NCBI GenBank assembly: GCA_963681505.1
Contig: OY811976.1
Location: 8,621,677 to 8,685,676 of the forward strand
Direction: 5' to 3'
Length of the DNA: 64,000 nucleotides
Source of the DNA: Eunapius fragilis
Lineage: Eukaryota > Porifera > Demospongiae > Spongillida > Spongillidae
In this document: piece by piece, positions 1-11,174 of the stretch
Position numbering within the stretch: the first letter of the stretch is position 1
Layout of the letters: the number at the start of each line of letters is the position of its first letter
Made by a program: the position numbers and the translations under genes
Notes under the pieces: generated by a model
Told to the model about the DNA's origin: nothing
Database searches by the model: none
Seen by the model: only the letters and a program-made list of their open reading frames with translations

Positions 1-274
1 GTGATGTAATCCATCTGCGATGTAACGTAATTAGAGCCCAGGGCCGCGAAACTAGCAATTATGACATTCACAAACAATATACGCTGTAGAGGACCGACCT
101 CCACACTATACAGCATGACATTGTGTTTTAATTCGAGACACATGCATGCACCTCAATTATCAGCTATCGCTTCCTAATTGCATTGGGAGTTTATTCCAAT
201 CAATGACCCAACTACAATGATAATATTTTATTTTATTTACACCACCATACAGAAATCTACTAAACATATAACGT

Positions 275-403
275 GAAAAAGACCGCGAATCAATTTTTGA
301 TTTCAAAAATCACATGTAAAATCATCGCATGATTGAACAGTGTACTTACGCGGGTGTGCTCAATCAATATGAAATCAAAAATTGATTTGACGCGGTTTTT
401 TTC
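275..403. repeat. Foldback (MITE-like) element
   Basis: Arms at about 275-304 and 371-403 are inverted copies of each other with small differences, around a 66-base loop. The stop codon that would end the long minus-strand reading frame of the neighbouring lipid-transfer gene falls in this element, which suggests that frame is not the true end of the gene. Confidence 0.6.
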
Positions 404-423
404 CTGTGATGCTCTTCACTTAC

Positions 424-3400
424 AACAATGCTTGCACCCAAGTTTACTCCTAGTCCCACTTCTACAGAGGGTACGACTGATCCAGTAGCCGACACGCAGT
501 TCAGGTTGATACAACCCCCAACACTGGCCGTAACGCCGAGACCAGCGGGTAGCGTTATGTCGAAAGTTAAGAACCCGATTTTTATGAATTTCCTGGCGCG
601 TAGAACAGGTATATTGAGTGTAAGAAGGTTGTGCGTTCTGGACTCCGTAATACACGTGGTATGCCGAATGTCGATTAAGATTCTCTTACCACCATTACTG
701 GGAACGCTCAATATGGCAGCAAAAATCCTGGAATTAATGACGCCAGCGCCGGGTCGTTGTTCACTAGTTGCCAGTGCATCAAAGATCATTGTATTAACGC
801 CAAACGTGTGCACTCGGGCTCCCCCTCTGGCAAAGAGCTTGAATGCTCTCGATGTACTATCACTGCCAAAACCCGCAAACGCGCCGAACCCGAATTGAAT
901 GTGCAGGGGGTTGACGCCCATCCTTCGGCTCCACAGGAACGCCCTATTGGTAGGGTAGTTTTGAACATCACTATTCCGCGTAGCCTGGTCTAGCACCAGG
1001 TCGCTGAACACTTGGTTGTTTGCATTCCAACTGTCCGCGGTCGTCGTGGTCGATGCACTTATGCTCACCCTTCTGTGCTCCATGCTGAGCAGTGCTTCTG
1101 TCCACCTCTTGGGGACATTACCTGGATCGAGAGAAGAGACGTAGTTGTGAACCAAGGGCAGAAACTCCGGTTCTTTCTCTGCTTGTAACAGCAAAGCTTC
1201 AAAGAGAGACTGGTCGATGGGGTCGATTCTTTTCTGCTGGTCCTTTGACTCTATTCCCGCCGTAAGCGCGCGCAATACCATCACCGCAAATTCTCCGCTG
1301 TCTTCAGCCGTATTCTCGCGTATAGCGTCAGCGAGTGCACGCTGTACTTCCTTCGACTCATAAATGCTGTGTCGCAGGGCGTATGCAGCGGCCATCTTAA
1401 CGCTCGAAGTGCCGTGAGTGATGAGGTTGAGAAGTGGCGTATGGGCGAGGTTCGAATTCGTGTTTCCCAGCGAGTGAACTAAGTAGGTCAGCGCGGAATG
1501 GTCTTCTTTCGCGGCGTCCATACGCTCCATTAAGAGCTGCACGATGCGGTACCGAACCTCGGCAGAAGAGGAGGAGGAGGCGAGCGCTCCATATGAAAGG
1601 ATCAGTGGATCGGTGGGGTTATTGGTTGAGGTGATGAGGTTCTCGATTCTGGTGAGGATATCGGGGTGAACATTTTCAACGAACGCTAGTTGTATAACCA
1701 GAGAATTTTTATCATCGATGTTCGTAGTCGTCTCGATAGCGCGTAACAAAATCTGAAATAGGAAGAGATCCATTTTATTCCAAAATTTCACTTTTTCAAG
1801 CACACATATTTCAATACATTGGATCGCATGAATACGTATTATCTATACTGCAGTAGTGACTCACGTGCCAGCAAGGAAATTCGCACATGCATATAGGGAA
1901 TATAAAATTCATCTCTGGAAGCTAATAACTAGTGTTCTTAGCTTCTTTGATAAGGGTATAGGACGCAAGTATAGTATGTAGATGATACGTGCATGAGGTG
2001 TCGTTTTCCTGATACATGAGCTCAATATATGGCCTGTACCTCTTGTGAATGAAGGGTCCCTTCCGCAGCAAGTAGTGAGTAGAGAAAAGCTCTCATCTCT
2101 AAATCGTCATTCTTTGCTTCTGGCAAAAGCTGTTTTGGAGTGAGATGAATGGATGCATGCAAAATATCATTTCATCATCGGTGCTCAATTAATGGCGTTC
2201 AGAAACCACAGTAAATCAAAACGCGAACAATCTTCTATTGAATTATAACCCATGCACATTCGGATACATGCACACTGTATAAAACTATCAGAATTTATAT
2301 ACAGTCACATCACGGCAACGTTTTTAAGCTAAAATTTCCTTTTAGCTGCTTTTGTGTTTATGCTTGGACAGAATGCTTGTGTTTACAAGCACAGTCCACT
2401 AGCTGTCGCTACGTCGCGTGTTCCGCTTCGTGTACTCTAGAAGCCTGGAGTGGTTGTGCAGCTTTTAGGGCGCGCGCCTATTCAATATTCCAAATAATAT
2501 TAATTATTTGACGAAATGAAATATTTAAAAAAAAATCGTTCGCAAATCTCGCAGTATGCATGTCAGAATGGCTGCAATAAGCACGGCCAGCTACTTTTTT
2601 TTTGCGCGCTATAATGGCAGAAGAGCCCCTTTTCGCTGCCCCGATCCCATATATTTTGACTATCATCGTTTCACGTGTACAAGATAAATTCGTGAATTCA
2701 TAGTGGAACACGCGACGTAGCGACAGCTAGTGGATTGTGTTCCAGGCTTGCGCATGGTGAGCCCGATAATATCATTCATACAACGGGGAAGGGAATCCCA
2801 TACCCGATCACATACAATCGCAATCAGCGATTCCTTTGATCCTTAGTATATCGCGAAAACACTGCAAATCAAACATACACGTCGTAAGCAAAAAAAAAGA
2901 AGACCGCGCAATTATTCAACATCATGCATATTTTTTCCTGTAAGGCATTCCCATTTTTTAAATGAATGTACAAACAAATATGATGTAAACACAAGCATTA
3001 TCATGCGTTCGTGCATGCATGAGCTCAACAGGTCATGATTATATATAGTACCTCGTTGAGATAATCCTCTACTTCGGTCAGGACAGGCTGGTATCCAGGC
3101 AACGGTCCGTATTTCGACTCCAAGACGAGTAGTTTCCTCACCATGTTTCCTGGTACATGTACATGCACGGATATATGAACACATGTTTATGCGGCGCATT
3201 AATTAATGATATAAGAGTCTCTACTGGTTCCTATATATAGTATACCTGTTTCGAAATCTCTGACGTTTCTGTGAAGGACGGTCAAGGATTGCCTAATGGA
3301 GGGCATATTTTGCCTTAACCTGTCCATTTCCGCGTAATCTTCTCCCTCTGGTTGGTGTGCATGTAGATACAGGATCGGAAAGAATTCATTTTAAAATCGT

Positions 3401-5610
3401 ACTGAGCTATAGCGTTGTATGGATGCATATATGTGCGTGATTGTGTGTGTGTGCATGCATGGTGTATTTGCGCGTGTATGCATTTACTTCATTACCTTCA
3501 TCGTACTGAGCGTGAAGTGTGCTTTCAGCCCTCAGTTCGTACGATGTCCGTTGGGCGCTTCTCGCTACGATCGATAGCTTTCTGCTGCAGCGCTGCAACT
3601 GCAGCAAATGCTCACCCGAGGCTTTCAGCCCTCCGCGCCCAATGTTTGCGTCATATGTGTCCGAGCCATTCATCTCGTCGTTGGCGTCCACATGCTGAGC
3701 GGGTCCGTTTGCGTCGACCAGTGTGATTCCCGATGAGCTGACCAGTCTACCTCCTTTGTACTCAATGGCCTCGTCTCTTTTCACGCTCTGGGGCCACCCA
3801 ATTCGCTCGCTTGAAGCGAACTCTAACACATCTTTCGAGTCGACGCTGCGATGCATTATCACATGATCTGGTGCCAACGTCTGATAGCTACAAATTATAA
3901 ATATGCAGTAAGAACATCACGTGGCCACATCAGCTAGCCAAATCCTATAACAAACTGTTGCACATTATATTGCATATATTGTGCACAGCTAGTGCATCAG
4001 TTGGATTTGGGTATTATATTATTATAATAATATTATATAATAATAATAATATCATTGTATATAATATGCCACGCATTGAATCTAGATATATCTTCTATGC
4101 ACACATCTGGTAAGGATTTGGCTGTGTGGATTGCAATGATTCGACTAACCTGTAGCGTGAGTGGTGTGTTGACTGAGTATCGCCTTCAATTTCCACTTCC
4201 GTCTGCTTAAAATTGGCTTGGAAAGCGGCGGCTATTCCCTTCTTGTAGTTGACTATCTGGACTTTCTCAGTAGGGTTGTGCAGAACGGACACGACTTTCC
4301 CATCCTCTGTTTGAACGAAGCAGAATGCTCCGCTCATCAGCTCGTTTGCGGCTGCAGATGCTTCCCTTGAGCTGTGGGCATATATAGTGCATGCATGCAT
4401 GGGATATACAGTCATGATCCGTTAATGCATGCATATAATGGCATTGTGCACTAAGATATTATACATTAAGCAGGTCCGATCAGTAAATAAAACCGTCTAT
4501 ATCCCTTACAGTTATCTAGACCATCACGCGCTACTACGCATGTGGAAAAGGGCTGTCTTCTCACTGATATGTAGTGGAACATGCACGTGGGTGATGCATG
4601 GAGCAGTGACAACTGATTTGTGTTTTTTTTATTTTATTTTTTATATCCACCTGCTGAGAAGGGATATTAGCAGCTTGCATGACGTGATTTGGGTCATCAA
4701 ATTCCACTCATATATTTTTATCTTTTCAAACCTTCCATCGCTCTTGCGCATTTGGAGTTAATATCATGGCCCTTCCATGGATATCCTGTACAGCATCACT
4801 CGTCCCATAGATAGGTCGCCGGTTATTGTAAGCATGCAATCCTACTGAATTCCAACCTATATACTTAAAACCCATCCACTGCACTAGCTTAGTACCCGCG
4901 CGTACAAGCAAGCTCACGTGCGTGGGTTCGGAACTATATGGATATTGTATACAAGTATAAATTATATTATGGACCCGAGTTTGTATAAATGCATGGTTAT
5001 ACGCATGATGAAGCTAAAAAAAAATTTAAAAAAAAAAGGCCAAACGAATAAAGAACCTACATGCATGGATACGTGGGTAAGGTGACATGTATTCATTCGT
5101 ATCGAGAAATCATTCAAATTATAGTACATTCTCTTTTATCTAGATGTCAAGTTATCTTACAATCACAACGGGTGACACACTGTTACCTTTCCGTTTCCTC
5201 GTCCCCGGTCCACAAGCTCGTATCTGTCAGGTCGAGGCAGTATTTAGTGGCCACTTGGTCTTTGTATTTTCCGACTGCAGAAAAAGAACATGAATGATGG
5301 TAGTGTGCTATCTGAGGTAGTGGCCACAGGTATCTTACTTGAATCGCACGAGACTTGGACTGTTGATCTTATGGAGACCTTCGATTTTGAACCTTCGCCA
5401 ATTGAGCTTTCTTGATTAGCTGAATATTGATACACGCAAATTTCATTCTGAAAAATATATTCAGTTTGAAACAAAAAACAAGAGATGGTCATTTGAATTC
5501 GGCAAGCATGCACAATTTACCGAACATGTTTTCAATGCAACGTAGTTTCCTTGCACCGCCGACTGCATGAATAAACAGAATGCGGCTAGAAGAGCCACAC
5601 GTGATCCCAT
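424..5610 (-). CDS. Secreted lipoprotein N-terminal domain (vitellogenin/MTP-like) protein, partial
   Basis: Exons on the minus strand: 5610-5521, 5447-5339, 5274-5187, 4371-4150, 3887-3496, 3347-3246, 3149-3052 and 1752-424. All have GT-AG borders and all phases agree, giving 810 residues so far. Residues 1-21 look like a signal peptide (MGSRVALLAAFCLFMQSAVQG). The mature protein opens with CVYQYSA and holds KVQIVNYKKGIAAAFQANF, followed by a TEVEIEGDT stretch, which is the typical start of the large lipid transfer protein N-terminal domain. The last exon begins with an alpha-helical repeat region, as in this family, then turns beta-rich. A good donor (GTAAGT) at 423-418 suggests the gene continues left of the window; otherwise the frame runs to a stop at 364 inside a foldback element. 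By family knowledge it would bind and carry lipid in the secretory path. Whether it is vitellogenin, MTP or another branch cannot be told from this part. Confidence 0.8.
2390..2739. mobile_element. MITE with 35-bp terminal inverted repeats
   Basis: Positions 2390-2424 and 2705-2739 are inverted copies over 35 bases with one mismatch. The element is 350 bp and sits in intron 7 of the lipid-transfer gene. It encodes nothing recognisable. An internal stretch near 2618-2655 resembles the arm of the element at 63318-63557. Confidence 0.8.
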
Positions 5611-5660
5611 GCTTTCCGATGACCCTCGCTAGACTGTCTGCATGCAGGTTCAGAAGACGA

Positions 5661-5669
5661 TTTATATAG
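5661..5669 (-). promoter_or_regulatory. TATA box of the lipid-transfer gene
   Basis: The minus strand reads CTATATAAA about 50 bases upstream of the ATG at 5610, a good position for a core promoter with a short 5' leader. Confidence 0.55.
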
Positions 5670-6850
5670 CCAAGTTGAGTGGGCGTGGTCCTGACACTTA
5701 AACTTATTTAACGAGGAAATAGAAAGATGTGTGGGACCGCTAAATTCAGTTATCGTAGTATGTATACCGCGAATTTTACAAACAGAAGTTCTAGGCTTCG
5801 AAGCAATAATATACACTACAATATACAACTGCTACTGATCTCTTTTTTTGGTATGAACAATGATCACCTTCACCCCTCTGACATGCACTATACACACCAT
5901 GGACACCTACACATTAGGGACATACCTACACATAGGAGGGACACACCCACACACCAGGGACATATCTACACACCAAGGACACAGCTACACACCAGGGACA
6001 CACCGACATACCAGGAAAAATCTACACACCTGGGACACACCAACGCATTAGGGACACACCTACACATTAGGGACACATCTACACATTAGGGACACACCTG
6101 CACATTAGGGACACATCTACACATTAGGGACACACCTGCACACCAGGACACACCCACCAGGGACACTCCCACACACCAGGGACACCAGGGTGTGTGTGTG
6201 TGTGTGTGTGTGTGTTGTGTGCAGACTTACTGATCAGTGTGTTTAGTGTGTATGTGTGTATGTGTGTGTGTGTGTGTGTGTGTATGTGGGCTGAAGTGTG
6301 TGTGACCACGGAATGGTGTGGAATTAATTAATGTTTGCAATATTTTTTGTAATGTACTCACATATATATTCAGGAATACACTATAAAGCAATGCAGATGC
6401 TGTTATGGACACCTTTGATTTTTAAAAATCTGCGCAACAAGGCAGAAGTAAAGGACGTATTTGGTATAGATTTTTATTTTTCATACTCCATACAATGACA
6501 TATAAAAACGTATGATCGCTAAGCCAGTCCATATGTGCACAAACTACTAACACACATTCACACCTGTGCATAGTATACATGTATGCGTCTACACCACATA
6601 TAAAATGGGTATACTACATCAGTATACACCACACGCAGCAGGCAGATATAAGCCTTTTTCATAGCAAGCGCCACAGAAAAAGTATAGGAAATGAGCAGGA
6701 AGCGAATGGATGAATTCTCAGCCAGAAGTACTGCATGAATCAGGAACTACGATAGTAGTTCCTATATAGGAATTGACCCGGGTCGTGAATATCATTAAAA
6801 AAACGCAACCAGCGTACAACTCGCGTACCAAGAAACGGATAGTTTAGCTC
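5670..6850. repeat. Minisatellite (about 21 bp) and (GT)n tracts; no gene seen
   Basis: From about 5885 to 6190 a 20-22 bp unit like ACACATTAGGGACACACCT is repeated some 14 times with variation, then GT-rich tracts run to about 6290. The rest to 6850 shows no convincing exon. Open frames here are products of the repeats. Confidence 0.75.
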
Positions 6851-6973
6851 TTTGTTCCTATCGAACCAGAAAGCAAAGACGGTCATTTTAATGTTTTGTT
6901 CCAGTCTTCAAACCGTTTGCTTCAAGAGAACAAAAAAGTTCGTGTTTTACCTCGTCCCCAGGCCAAATCTTCT

Positions 6974-7017
<44 letters not shown>

Positions 7018-7030
7018 TTCTTCTTCTCGG
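6850..7030 (+). other. Probable 5' non-coding exon of the repeat-protein gene
   Basis: A (TCG)n run at 6973-7017 is followed by a donor (CGG then GTGAGT) at 7031. A matching acceptor (GATTGCAG) ends at 7260, directly ahead of the exon with the start codon at 7303. The 5' end of this exon is not defined. Confidence 0.4.
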
Positions 7031-7302
7031 GTGAGTATAACTCGGGATAGGAATGGTTTTAAAGAGCGCAAATTATACCAATCGCTTTAGAATCTCCTGG
7101 AAGGACATCTTCAAGTATCAGATATATGAATAAAGCTTAAAACGTACATACGTAATCATTACGTAATGCGTAGTGTTAAATAGAAGCGTTCCCATGGCGA
7201 CATTTCGTATATTTAGAATTGTGCAGCGTTATAAACAGGTGGTATTTCATATGATTGCAGTTTTGTTCACCACTTTTGGCTAGTGAAGTTGTTTATTTCA
7301 AA

Positions 7303-8280
7303 ATGCCTTCACGTCAACAAAAGAGGAGAGCTAAACGACGAGAGGAATACATCCAAAATCAGGACGACGAGTTAGAGTCCTCCCGCGTTCGGTACAATGC
7401 TGATCCTGAAAAAAAGCGGGTGTCTACTCGTGACAGCTACAGAGCAGATCCTGAAAAAAAGCGGGTGTCTGTTCGTGACAGCTACATAGCAGATCCTGAA
7501 AAAAAGCGGGCGTCTGTTCGTGACAGCTACAGTGCAGACCTTGAATCGAGCCGAGCTTCTAAGAGGCGGCGTTATGAACAGAATTCTGATGCGGTGCGAG
7601 CTTCTAAGAGGCAGCGTTATGAACAGAATTCCGACGAGATACGAGCTTCTAAGAGGCAGCGTTATGAACAGAATTCAGATGCGGTGCGAGCTTCTAGAAG
7701 GCAGCGTTATGAACAGAATTCAGATGCGGTGCGAGCTTCTAAGAGGCAGCGTTATGAACAGAATTCCGACGAGATACGAGCTTCTAAGAGGCAGCGTTAT
7801 GAACAGAATTCCGACGAGATACGAGCTTCTAAGAGGCAGCGTTATGAACAGAATTCAGATGCGGTGCGAGCTTCTAAGAGGCAGCGTTATGAACAGAATT
7901 CCGACGAGATACGAGCTTCTAAGAGGCAGCGTTATGAACAGAATTCAGATGCGGTGCGAGCTTCTAGAAGGCAGCGTTATGAACAGAATTCAGATGCGGT
8001 GCGAGCTTCTAAGAGGCAGCGTTATGAACAGAATTCTGATGCGGTGCGAGCTTCTAAGAGGCAGCGTTATGAACAGAATTCCGACGAGATGCGAGCTTCA
8101 AAAAGGCAAAAGTATCAGCGGAATTCAGTGACCAATCGGGTTTCCAAAAGGAGTGCATATTGGAGAAACCCTTTTGCTTCGCGTTCAGCGAAAAGGGCGC
8201 TATATCAGAAGCGTCCGGAAGGGAAGCGTGAGGCAGAGAGAACACGCTACCACAAAAAAAAGACTACCACCCAAAGGTGA
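7303..8280 (+). CDS. Basic protein of tandem 15-residue repeats
   Basis: Single coding exon of 325 codons plus stop. I chose the ATG at 7303 because an acceptor ends at 7260 and the upstream ATG at 7255 would lie across it. The core is twelve near-identical 15-residue units (RASKRQRYEQNSDEI or ...DAV) encoded by 45-bp repeats. More diverged units of the same length come before (DPEKKRVSVRDSYIA) and after. The protein is rich in Arg, Lys, Ser and Tyr and probably forms a long charged helix. Similar K/R/Y repeat arrays are known in sponge and cnidarian proteins, sometimes ahead of Helitron-type or other transposon domains, but no such domain follows here. Function unknown; it could be a host gene or the N-terminal part of a lost mobile element. 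The near identity of the units points to recent expansion or gene conversion. Confidence 0.6.
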   Translation: MPSRQQKRRAKRREEYIQNQDDELESSRVRYNADPEKKRVSTRDSYRADPEKKRVSVRDSYIADPEKKRASVRDSYSADLESSRASKRRRYEQNSDAVRASKRQRYEQNSDEIRASKRQRYEQNSDAVRASRRQRYEQNSDAVRASKRQRYEQNSDEIRASKRQRYEQNSDEIRASKRQRYEQNSDAVRASKRQRYEQNSDEIRASKRQRYEQNSDAVRASRRQRYEQNSDAVRASKRQRYEQNSDAVRASKRQRYEQNSDEMRASKRQKYQRNSVTNRVSKRSAYWRNPFASRSAKRALYQKRPEGKREAERTRYHKKKTTTQR

Positions 8281-8495
8281 GTTTTGCACGATGTGTGATT
8301 TAGGCATGGCTTGGCGCGCGTTTTCGTGTAGAGCAGCTGCAATGGTGACATAACTGTAAACATTGTGTTGCTAGGCAATAAATATGTTAAATCTAGGTAC
8401 CAGACTTTATTCCGTACCCAACTATGTGTTTCTAGCATGTTATAATAAGCGCTAGTGTCGTATTTACAAAAAAAAAAAATTAACATCATGTTTAC

Positions 8496-8683
8496 AAAGA
8501 ATTTTCGCGCTACACAGCTGTCCTCAAAGAATGATCCTAACGCGGACCTCTTCGTGGCATCTTTAACCGGCGAATAGAATTACTTGGTAAAGAATTTGCG
8601 CGCTACACAGCTGTCCTCAAAGAATGATCCTATTGCGGACCTCTTCGTGGCATCTTAAACTGGCGAATGGAATTATTTGGTAA
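8496..8683. repeat. 93-bp tandem duplication upstream of a promoter
   Basis: Two copies of a 93-bp unit start at 8496 and 8589 (core CGCTACACAGCTGTCCTCAA) and differ at only a few positions. They end just before a TATA box, so they may be a duplicated upstream control element. Confidence 0.75.
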
Positions 8684-8686
8684 ATG

Positions 8687-8694
8687 TATAAATA
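8687..8694 (+). promoter_or_regulatory. TATA box (TATAAATA)
   Basis: TATAAATA lies about 50 bases before the ATG at 8741, right after a duplicated 93-bp unit. Confidence 0.5.
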
Positions 8695-8740
8695 CTGATA
8701 GATGTGCACTTTTATTACTCACACCTAAAACCAACAATAA

Positions 8741-9236
8741 ATGGTAAGTTAAAGAAATTATTGATGTACATTTTCACAATTCTTTCAATATCCATCAGGC
8801 TGACGGTCTGCACGAAGCAGTTAGTATCCTCGTCGAGGAGGAACGCCAGCTTACAGCTGGCCCCTCCCGACGAGGAACTATGCGGCCATTACAGGCTGGC
8901 CGACGACCCCTGCCCCTGCCCCACAACGACGACTTTCGTCCCCAGCTCCACGAGGAGGAACCCCGTCCCCAGCTCCAGGAGGAGGAACCCCGTCCCCAGC
9001 TCCAGGAGGAGGAACCCCGTCCCCAGCTCCAGGAGGAGCAACCCCAGCTCCAGGAGGAGAACCTACGTCGTCCCCAGCCCCAGGAGGAGGAGGACCTTGG
9101 GCCGCAAGAGGCAGAGGGCAGGAGGCCTGACCGCCGGAGGCCCTTCAAAAGAGGCCGAGGCCATAGAGGCCATAGAGGCCGAGGCCATAGAGGCCGAGCG
9201 AACATTTATAACATTAAATGTGCGTACTTTTATTAA
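8741..9236 (+). CDS. Small Glu/Pro/Gln-repeat protein with Arg-Gly-His tail
   Basis: Predicted exons 8741-8743 and 8799-9236 (146 residues). The first coding exon is only the ATG, followed by GTAAGT; the acceptor TCCATCAG ends at 8798 and the frame joins as MADGLHEAVSILVEEERQL. Residues about 55-90 are PRPQLQEEE units repeated four to five times, and the end is Arg/Gly/His-rich (RGHRGHRGRGHRGR), which could bind nucleic acid. A TATA box and duplicated upstream units support a real promoter. I do not recognise a family. The other frame over the same repeats is also open, so the repeat itself keeps frames free of stops; the splice join and TATA box are the main evidence. Confidence 0.5.
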
Positions 9237-9370
9237 TATTATGTAAATATATATATATAAGGTTGGCCACTACAATGCCCCGTCACTGTTCACAACGGTA
9301 AGCGGGCGTCTGCTCGTGACCGTAATTGGAACGGAGGGGGGAGGGGCACTTGCCTGTATAAAAAATGATA

Positions 9371-9488
9371 ACAAAAAAATAAAGAAAAACATTCTCTAAC
9401 GAGAAAGTTGGTGGGATATAGGAATTGGAGGCAATGGTGGTGTAAAAAGGAGGGGTGTATAAAAAATGATAACAAAAAAATAGAGGAA
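9371..9488. repeat. Extra partial left arm of the foldback element
   Basis: Bases from about 9371 to 9460 repeat the left arm of the element at 9489-9775 in the same orientation (a direct duplication of roughly 107-108 bp), so the element carries one and a half left arms. Confidence 0.7.
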
Positions 9489-9775
9489 ACAAGTAAAGAA
9501 AAACATTCTCTAACGAGAAAGTTGGTGGGATATAGGAATTGGAGGCAATGGTGGTGTAAAAAGGAGGGGAACAAGGTTTTGAGAAAAGGGTAAATGAGAT
9601 AAAAATCCTATATTTAGCACATGTACATGCAACAACCAAAAGAAGTGCTAAATATAGGATTTTTGTCTCATTACCCTTTTCTCAAAACCTTGTTCCCCTC
9701 CTTTTTACACCACCATTGCCTCCAATTCCTATATCCCACCAACTTTCTCGTTAGAGAATGTTTTTCTTTACTTGT
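9489..9775. mobile_element. Foldback transposon, family A copy 1
   Basis: 287 bp that fold back on themselves almost completely: arms of about 130 bases begin ACAAGTAAAGAAAAACATTC and meet at a short loop near 9620-9640. A 285-bp copy of the same family is at 44492-44776. It has no coding capacity and would move, if at all, with proteins made elsewhere. Confidence 0.85.
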
Positions 9776-10140
9776 CAAGATGTAGGTATTATATTATATT
9801 GTATGAACGTTGACAAAGCACACATATACAAATAAAGAAATACAATAAAACATGCACACATTATTACTATTAATACACCTACATTACATAATTAACATCA
9901 TTGACATAATAACTCTACAAGTCCAAAATAATGTCATTAAATGCAGATGATGGTAGGTACGATCTCATCAAAATAGCTCCAGCACTGGCGCATACCAAAA
10001 TCAAGCTGAGACGACCATGTAAGGTGACTAGGGCTTTTGACTTTGATGTTTGATGCATTCATCCTAACGGTCAGGCATGATGCCACAGTAGAACAACACC
10101 CTCCATGGCTTCAGATCCCCGTGCACCATGAGTTTCCACC
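9776..10140. other. AT-rich spacer, nothing recognised
   Basis: No exon, repeat or RNA gene stands out here. Confidence 0.5.
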
Positions 10141-10145
10141 CACCG

Positions 10146-10835
10146 CTAAGGGAATGCGCCACCAGCCAAACTCTTTTTGCACTTAGCATCCTTTTCAGAG
10201 TGTTTCCTCTTCTCTGCGGCTCTTGCGGCCCCACCAGATGACATGCTCACTTCAACAACTAAAGATGGATGTAGGGATGTCACAGTAATGTCACATGCTG
10301 CAGAGGCACTGCCATCCCAGTTGGAGGCTAAGACGTCAGCTGGTCTAGTTGTCGATTTGTCCAGCCCCCAGCCACATCCAACCACAAGGTGAGCTGATTA
10401 GGACACATGGCGGAATGCATTGAACAATGCATTTCAAAGCAAGTTGTGCCTGTTTGTTACATCACCTCCACACTTGCATGTTGTACGGTGATGACCTAAT
10501 TTGTCCAATGCTTTGTCAGGACAAAGAGAACAAACTAGAGGATTATCCTCAGGAGATGCTGTGTGGCTAATGCCCAACCACCAGCTGATAGCAGCCTGAA
10601 ACAGATTTGGTTGCAGGTCGATGCCTAAACCGTCTGATGGTACGACCGTTAACCAAGGCAGATGCATGTGGTGATGATGTGGAAAGTAACCAGCACATGA
10701 GGCAGCATCAAAGAGGTTGTTGAACTGAAGATCCTCTAGGCCTGTCTGATAGTTGTCTCTGAGAAGTGGTATGATCCACAAGATCATCAGCAGAGGGAGA
10801 ATCAGAAGAGAGCACAAATGTGTTGAACTGTGCAA
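10146..10835 (-). pseudogene. Decayed non-LTR-type retroelement fragment (C-terminal part)
   Basis: On the minus strand one frame carries CSLCPDKALDKLGHH followed by a CKCGGDVTNRHN-like stretch, and further on another frame holds TRPADVLASNW and RKHSEKDAKC. These are motifs of a C-terminal region shared by retroelement-derived genes that are common in sponges and cnidarians. The two blocks are in different frames with stops between, so it is a fossil. The fragment at the right edge of the window belongs to the same family. Confidence 0.65.
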
Positions 10836-11119
10836 TGGCAGAGGCTAAATGGCTGTAAGCGGATGTTGCATAATTAGAGTTGCCCAGAGCTGCTACATAA
10901 GCAGCCGCTGAATGATGTGCAAGTAAGTGAACGCCCTAATCCTCTCTCTGCATAAACTTAGTTGAGCCTGTTTAATATCACTTGCATGCATGAGGAAATA
11001 TGAGTAAAAGTAGTGAATGTGGGCTTGAAGTCCAGATAACGTTGTGGCATACCTACAACCTGTATTAAACCTCACAATGACCATGTCTTACTGTTATTTC
11101 CTCATACTCTGCACATGAG

Positions 11120-11174
<55 letters not shown>

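Noticed and set aside
3400..3480. Plus-strand frame at 3415-3726 over the lipid-transfer gene
   Set aside because: Antisense shadow of exon 3887-3496; the minus-strand frame joins in phase with its neighbours.
4726..4917. Extra exon of the lipid-transfer gene
   Set aside because: Exons 5274-5187 and 4371-4150 already join in phase across this stretch, and it shows no family motif.
8795..9205. Minus-strand 136-codon frame rich in Trp/Gly/Ser
   Set aside because: Antisense of the PRPQLQEEE repeat; the repeat keeps several frames open and only the plus strand has a promoter and splice join.
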